Of a stretch of 64,000 nt of DNA, positions 58,122 through 64,000 are shown one piece after another. Every line of letters begins with the position of its first letter. Positions within the stretch are counted from its first letter, which is position 1. Under the pieces are notes generated by a model. The model did no database searches. It was not told the DNA's origin and was given only the letters and a program-made list of their open reading frames with translations. A program made the position numbers and the translations under genes. The stretch comes from Breviolum minutum Mf 1.05b.01 (Eukaryota; Sar; Dinophyceae; Suessiales; Symbiodiniaceae), in contig DF240114.1 in NCBI GenBank assembly GCA_000507305.1, forward strand, positions 62,001 to 126,000, read 5' to 3'.

Positions 58122-60970
58122 CTCACATGTCTGTGTATTCATGAATAGCAGTCACTAGCTGTCATTCTGAAGTCACATTTACGGTCATGACTATTATTTC
58201 CTCCTGCAAAGAGTTCCAATGCATATAAGTCGATGAAACGCGAGCAAGGCCGGTCGGATTCTTTACAGACTGTTAAAGAATGCTTGCACTTTTGACAAAC
58301 GTAACAAGTGTGTCGCAATCTTGCACGTGCAAAACACACATGGTTGTGGGACAAAAACACGCAACTCTTGCAAATGGAACCAGTGACATGACGTGATAAA
58401 CGGCTCCTGGGGATTCTTGCTCCACATATTACGAAGACGCCAGGTTAGGTTTTCCACCTCAGGTTACTGTAAAGCAAAGGTTGCAGTAAAACCAGGAAAA
58501 GCTGAGCATGTGTTTTTCTCAAATACGTTGTTCCGTGGGCAACTGGGCTCACAGCTCTGGCCATATGCCAATCTCCTCCACGTTCGCTCTTCCTTAGTGC
58601 TCCCTGTTGCCATTCCAAAGTACTACGTATGTCAGATTCTACAGGAAATGACTCCAGTTTGATCTTGGGAAATCACTCTATTAGTGTGGCAAGCTGATTC
58701 CTCCCTGAGCAAAGGACATGTGAGTCGAAAGCATCCACAGCTGCTGAGGATCGATGTCATCCTGTATCTTGAAATTAAAACCAAGCATACAACATGGCAT
58801 CCAGACCTGCTTCAACCACGAATCGCATCTACTGAACTTGTCAGCAAAGCCTGTCCAATACGTCCATAATCATCCATAGCCCACTTGTATTCACCACCTC
58901 TGCAAATATAAGAATAAAGAGAACATGCTTTAACTTCAACTACAAGGGTCTCTACCATAGCACTATGGGGCCTTCACAATTGATGGTACAGAAATGAAGC
59001 AAACGCCTTTTCAACAAAAAAACGCGTCGATATGCCAACGTCGAACACAACTGCAGCTCCTCATCCTCTACCATACGAAGCAGTTCTCCCATGGAATACT
59101 GAGTCCCAGCCTCGGCCAAAATTGGGATCAAGCCTCTGATAATCGCGGAATGATCCACTGACAAAAGTTGAACATTCATATCTTTGGACCTGGATTTGCG
59201 ATCAGATCGCACTCTCTTCTGGTGAATTTGGAATTATTCGTGTTTCCAGTGACCAGGGACAGGGACACTGCTGGTTCTTGCTGCTTTCAGTTCCAAAAAT
59301 TGTTCAAGGAGTCATTTCGTTGTCATTTTATCTTGGGAATCCACCATTGTCTCTTAATAATTCCCTATTGGGGCTATGATTTGTTGGATTTTTGCTGTTT
59401 TGAATGATTTTTCTCTCTATGCAAAGTGGCTCATTGGTTTTAGTTGTCTCTCAATAGATATCGCGAAACTCCCTGGCTCTTTTCGATTCTCCCAAAAGAA
59501 CATCTTCAAAAACCACTTGTATACTTAGGGGGAGTATTGAACATAATTGCTGCTGGAGATCTACGAGGAACATCGATTTCTTTTGCCCAGTTTGGGAAAG
59601 CTCGAAGGTTTGGTTAAGAGTCACACGCATCTTATGGTCTCCAAGCTCTGACTTCCCTTGCCTTCTTTTTTCGAAATTGGCATGACACTGTCGGCTCCCA
59701 AGCCTCTTGGTTGGCACTTCACTACCCTGAAAAGGACTTTCAACCAGATGAGATCCACATGGGGAAAAGCCAGCCATCTAGATTCAACAAATCTCGACCT
59801 GACTTTCATTGTCTCTACTTGCAGAATTAGGAAATAAACAAGCTTGAGTCCTTTTCAACAGAGTCTTGAGAATTGGAACAACCCTACCTACGGATGCCAT
59901 TACGACTTCCATGCCCATCCTTGAGAAGCCACTCAAGCAACTCAGGCATGCAGGTCACGGACTTATGATTGGTGGCATATGCTGTGCCAATGCACGGAAC
60001 ATAGCCAGTGGAGGAAGCAAAAAAATCCCACGTGGGGATGCACTGCAAGGACACTGCCATGAAATGAATCCCAGGCACCCGATGTCAGCAATATTCAACC
60101 AAAATGGAAAAGACTTTGGAGATATGTTCAACATTTTTGGACAACATCCAAACTCCAAACACTGGTCCCGTGCTGGAACAAAACGAGTCACCCAAGAGGT
60201 AAAAAGGCCTTGCATGCTCTTAAATGCGTGCAAACGTGAAACCAATATTACGCTTTGGGTGGTGGAAGGATTTTGACACCTCACTCTATTTGTGTTGCGT
60301 TGTCTTGAACCAAATCAATCAAAGGTGTGTAGAGTCTGCGGAACTTCATGTAAGCATCATGACCCACCTTCCCTCCACCCATCTAGTGAATCGAATCAAA
60401 TAAAATCCTTGCTCAAGTCTTGCTGTGTACTACCTCAGCAAAGAGAATTCACAGAACCACAGAATCATCTTCACACCAAAAGTGTCACAAGCTTTAAACT
60501 TTAGATGGATGAAATCCTCCCTTCTCAAAAACTCAACGCATCAAGGCATCGCAAGTTCTTCGTTCAGAATTCCCAAGGATTACTATTCTCGGCTTTACTC
60601 TGATCCTGAGGGCCGGTGCTCTCAATGAGTCGGTTCCATTTCAACTTGGCATCTGTCTTTCGTAATGTTACAACCACCTTCAGGGATACTGGAGCACTGA
60701 CCGGAATTTCGGAGGCTTCAAAGCAGTGACTTGGCCAGATGCATTAAAATGAAGAAATGAGCGCGGCTTGTCCAAAAGTTGATCAAGAATCCTGCGTCAA
60801 AGTCGGTAGCCTTGTGCCCAGTTGGAGACAAGGAAGTGCTGCACTCCTATAGGTAGAAACATGTAAAAAGCACGTCCAACGAGATCAGCCAAATCAGCCA
60901 AGTCAGCCAGGGAACTCTTCTTCCGTGATATCAATCGCCAACTTTTTCTGTTTTTCAGGCTAACTCTTAC
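58122..60970. other. Mostly unassigned; one further coding-like exon
   Basis: About 59195-59020 on the minus strand reads IIRGLIPILAEAGTQYSMG and LLRMVEDEELQL, probably coding. The stretch 59866-60284 is open on both strands and could not be assigned. Confidence 0.35.
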
Positions 60971-60976
60971 CTACAA

Positions 60977-61110
60977 TACTTCAAACTTGCCACTTCCCTT
61001 ACTCTCCTCTGCACGGACAGGTCCAAAAAGCCGCCCTTGCAAGCGCCAGACCCGTCCATCTGAAAGCACGAGCAAAGAGAAGCTTTGGTCCTCACGAACA
61101 CTGAGCGAAT
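60977..61110 (-). CDS. Unassigned exon (LSDGRVWRL motif)
   Basis: Minus-strand frame reading REDQSFSLLVLSDGRVWRL and then QGRLFGPVRAEESKG, ending at a GT donor after KFE. The LVLSDGRVW pattern resembles one blade of an RCC1-like or beta-propeller protein. A single blade is not enough for a family call. It may belong with the exon at 61.3-61.5 kb on the same strand. Confidence 0.45.
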
Positions 61111-61314
61111 TTCGGACTTCACTACACACCAGAGAGCCATGGATTTGTTGAAACCAATTTCATGATCCACAAGCCTTTTGACTCTGGAAAAGGTGAACTT
61201 CTATTGCACACTATTTGAACCTTTCACAGCACTTACATTTCCAATAGGTCCGCAATATTGCGTGGCATGAGAAGATATGTGTCCTTTCTATTGACAGCTG
61301 CCGGAGTATTTCAA

Positions 61315-61510
61315 GTCTGCATGCCAGCACACCAATGATCAACCAACACTACCAGACTATCACCCGGTGGCACCTGAAAGGTGGCATAGACATCACTGAA
61401 GGCAGAAAGCTCAAGCTCTTCTGCTTTAATCTGAGCAACGCACAGAGGCACTTGAAGCAAGGGAAAGAACTCAGCTGACAGAATCATCGGAAGAACTAAC
61501 ACTTTTCTTG
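61315..61510 (-). CDS. Unassigned exon
   Basis: Minus-strand frame reading LDARKVLVLPMILSAEFFP, then QIKAEELELSAFSDVYATF, with an AG acceptor near 61525. Codon choice and even composition look coding. No family is recognised. Confidence 0.45.
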
Positions 61511-61529
61511 CATCCAAAGGGCGTATACC

Positions 61530-63300
61530 TTCACAACTCCTGGCTGCTATGAGTTGCGTATGGAGTTCGACAGTTAGACCGCCAAGGTTGAACTCATGTC
61601 CAAACTTCAGTTGACAGTCAGCAGAGCAGGTGCTAAAAATGGGCCGTTCTAGATTTTGGTCTAATCAAGAATTGGTCAACTCCCAATGGTTCAGTCCTTT
61701 GTCGCCACCCTCATCTAAGAACATGTACTTGGTCCTTATTGAATCCAAAGCTTGAAACCTCCTACAAAGCTGTAAAGACTTCGACTATGACAATAGCCAA
61801 AAGCATAGGTTCAGGTTGGATGGCTGGACAAACATCAGGTCACTAGTCTGGTAGCCAGGAACCAGGCATTGGTTCAGCTGTCTTCTTGGCCCAAGTAGGC
61901 ACTCGCGAATCGGCCTTGCAGATCAAATTTGAATTTACCGCAGCAGCACTTCGCACAGGAAGTTTACCGGGACCGGTGGGTACAGAAGGGTGTGTCTTTC
62001 CGGAGGCGCTAACAAGATTGGCTTTCGCTGGGTGGCCTTTTTATGCAGGTAAAGCGCATGGTAGGTAAGTTTCAAAACGTTGCAATCTACGGCATTTTGG
62101 GACCGTTTTGATATCCTTCCATTTTTTTGAAATTGAACTTATGTGGTGATAATGGCAAGAATAAAAATGTACATGTTTCCCTGCGGTTTTAGGCGCATGT
62201 TGGTATCTCTTTATGTTTTGAGTCGGGGAGTAGCTGTAAAAATTGCCTACTAAGAATGTGTATTGTTCCTGGAGTTGACTATGGGCCGGAAAAGTAGCAT
62301 TGTTTTTTGGTTCAAAAAGATCCGACTTTTTTTTCAACAAACGCAGTACCCCTGAAACCGGTGTTTTTGCTTCCCAGCTTCGAACACTGGAAGTGCTTAA
62401 ATGTAAAGTTTTCGCCGCTATTTATTTGACAAAATTCTTCAAATATGAGTATTTCTTTGGAGGGCCCGTAAACCTGAAGTTTTGCTCACTGTTTGCATTT
62501 GAAATCAGAAAAACATGAGGTACACCCAACACCCTGGGAAGAACAAAGTCTGACAAATCTTTCATCCCGGTGTGGCAGCATGGCATCATAAAACAGCTTT
62601 CAGCTTTGCATGAAGCACCTCCAAGCCCAAACCGCCAGCAGGAGCATGACCTGAACTGCAAGCTGTACGAGGCCAAGGCCGAAACTTGACTTGGTCTCCG
62701 TCCATGCAAGTGCACAGTCTTCTTGGATAAGGTATTCACTGAGAAAGCAAAGAGCCGCAGAAACAGCAAGTTCAAAAGAAGCTGCTTGCAGCTTGATATT
62801 TGGAAACCAAGATCCGAGCTGCTGCTAGCACTGGCGGTGTGCGCCTCCTGCTCCTTGCAAGACCGCTTCAAACAAAATTTGGTGGCGCCAGTCCCCCATG
62901 AATTTGTCAAGAGAAGAAGCAAAAACCGTAACTACCAACAGGTCTCAAGGCTTGAGCATCGTCAAAGAACCCCTCCTCATCGCTGGTCACGGTGGCCTCG
63001 CGCACTTCAGCTCGGCAAATCGCAATTTAGAGAACATGTTACATGAAGACTACTAAAACAAAACACACGAAACCATCACAGGATTTGAAGTCGTTGAGTG
63101 ATTCCTTGTCAAATCGCACACAAATAAGGATTCTGCGCTTTTAGATATATTGACACATATTGACATTGCTGACTCGGCTCGCAGAGGTCTGGCCTCGTCA
63201 ACCTCTTCTTCCTCTTGAAAGAACAAACGTCCACTCACACGTCTTACCTTGCCAATTCGCCACGCCAATTCAAATTGAAAGTCTTACAATCGGTCAATCG
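61530..63300. other. Unassigned
   Basis: GC-rich patches at about 62690-62590 and 62860-62800 are open on both strands (plus: KPRSELLLALAVCASC; minus: KEQEAHTASASSSSDLG). A tandem cggtcaatcgt repeat lies at about 63288-63310. No gene is claimed. Confidence 0.3.
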
Positions 63301-63364
63301 TCGGTCAATCTGCTGGGCATGAAGATAAAGATGAATATAAAGTCATGTGAGGGCTCAGGGGATG

Positions 63365-63475
63365 TACAGAATTCAATCACTGAGGCTTCTGCAGTGGTTT
63401 TTACGTCGTCAAGAAGCTCGGAGATAGAGCCTGTGACTTTTGTGACTTTCAAATCAGCTCTCACTCTTCCCGGGA
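63365..63475 (-). CDS. Unassigned exon
   Basis: Minus-strand frame reading RADLKVTKVTGSISELLDD and KTTAEASVIEF after an AG acceptor. It looks like a coding exon of a gene that continues outside the identified set. Product unknown. Confidence 0.4.
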
Positions 63476-64000
63476 CAGGTAAAAACACAGATGCAACGGC
63501 CAGCAAAAATTGTGTACTTGAAAACTATTTGAAGGAGCTTGAAAGGTCATCCTGAATTGCAACACGGACAAGGGAATGGCAAAACAGTTTCTTGCAGTAG
63601 AGCCGCCATTTTCCAATGCATTCTTCAATGCGTTTGGAACCCCAGCACACTGTCGGTGCATGGCTCTACCGATGCTGGGGACACTGGACTTTAGAGTTTG
63701 GATCCCGCATGATCTTCCGTGACCGTAGCAAGTGCTGTTCAAACCTTTCAATCCTTCCATCCACACCCACTTGAGATCACCTGAACTCCCAAATATTCAA
63801 GAATGTCAAACTTCGATTGAACGTTGCTGTTGCAGGTGCCGCTTTCTGTACAGCTGACGTATTTGTGTGCACTTCTTTTTTTTGTGATGCACCTGTATAC
63901 CCACCCAGCTTGAAAACCTGAAGCTGCATAGAAACGACACTCAAGCAGCTGTGAAGCTGTTAAGAACAAACTTGTGGCAAAGCTGGCGGGTTTCGTCAGT

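Noticed and set aside
1-64000. CRISPR arrays, bacterial promoters, ribosome binding sites, rRNA and tRNA genes.
   Set aside because: No spaced identical repeats, no operon layout, and no conserved rRNA or tRNA sequence blocks were recognised; the gene structure is eukaryotic.

Overview
The window reads as nuclear DNA of a dinoflagellate, most likely a Symbiodiniaceae-type genome. Four things point there. Host genes are cut into very short exons (about 19 to 150 nt), several of which join in frame only if GC-AG or GA-AG introns are allowed. There are PPR-like repeats with the SACEKGG signature common in dinoflagellates. A 13-nt piece of the dinoflagellate spliced leader occurs twice. The axonemal dynein gene implies a flagellated cell. 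No rRNA, tRNA, CRISPR, operon or bacterial signal was seen. Every gene I could support lies on the minus strand, so the window looks like one unidirectional gene array.

Layout: 0.2-4.3 kb holds PPR-type exons, at least partly decayed. 8.15-8.96 kb is an intronless OXNAD1-like oxidoreductase. 12.1-18.1 kb is a multi-exon axonemal dynein intermediate chain (DNAI3/WDR63/IC140 type). 20.6-22.15 kb is an unassigned multi-exon gene. 24.8-26.7 kb is an open frame with a ubiquitin-specific protease domain, enclosed by two single undetermined bases. 26.7-34.5 kb is a nearly complete tyrosine-recombinase retrotransposon. 37.1-37.6 kb holds zinc-binding exons. 37.8-43.35 kb holds the exons of an apolipoprotein-L-like gene. 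44-46.7 kb has unassigned exons. 47.2-50.1 kb is a GH36 alpha-galactosidase, with a possible signal-peptide exon at 51 kb. 54.5-56.6 kb is an EF-hand protein, probably a calcium-dependent protein kinase. 58-63.5 kb has scattered unassigned exons.

The most unusual object is the 7,775-bp retrotransposon. Its 115-bp A and 189-bp B repeats are arranged A1-ORFs-B1-A2-B2, with B1 and A2 abutting exactly. By reading, each pair is identical, the layout of PAT/Ngaro-type (DIRS order) elements. It encodes a gag with CCHC finger, a cytosine-methyltransferase-like domain placed before the reverse transcriptase, RT-RNase H, and a tyrosine recombinase with R-HxxR-W-Y residues. Gag and pol share one frame separated by a single TGA followed at once by a strong hairpin. 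The A repeat carries a spliced-leader-like sequence in a hairpin loop. The coding frame is broken by several single-base shifts although the repeats are identical.

Host exons were found by reading motifs and matching splice phases by eye. Exons given to the base are those where phase and family motif agree; others are approximate. Large stretches between genes show nothing I can support.
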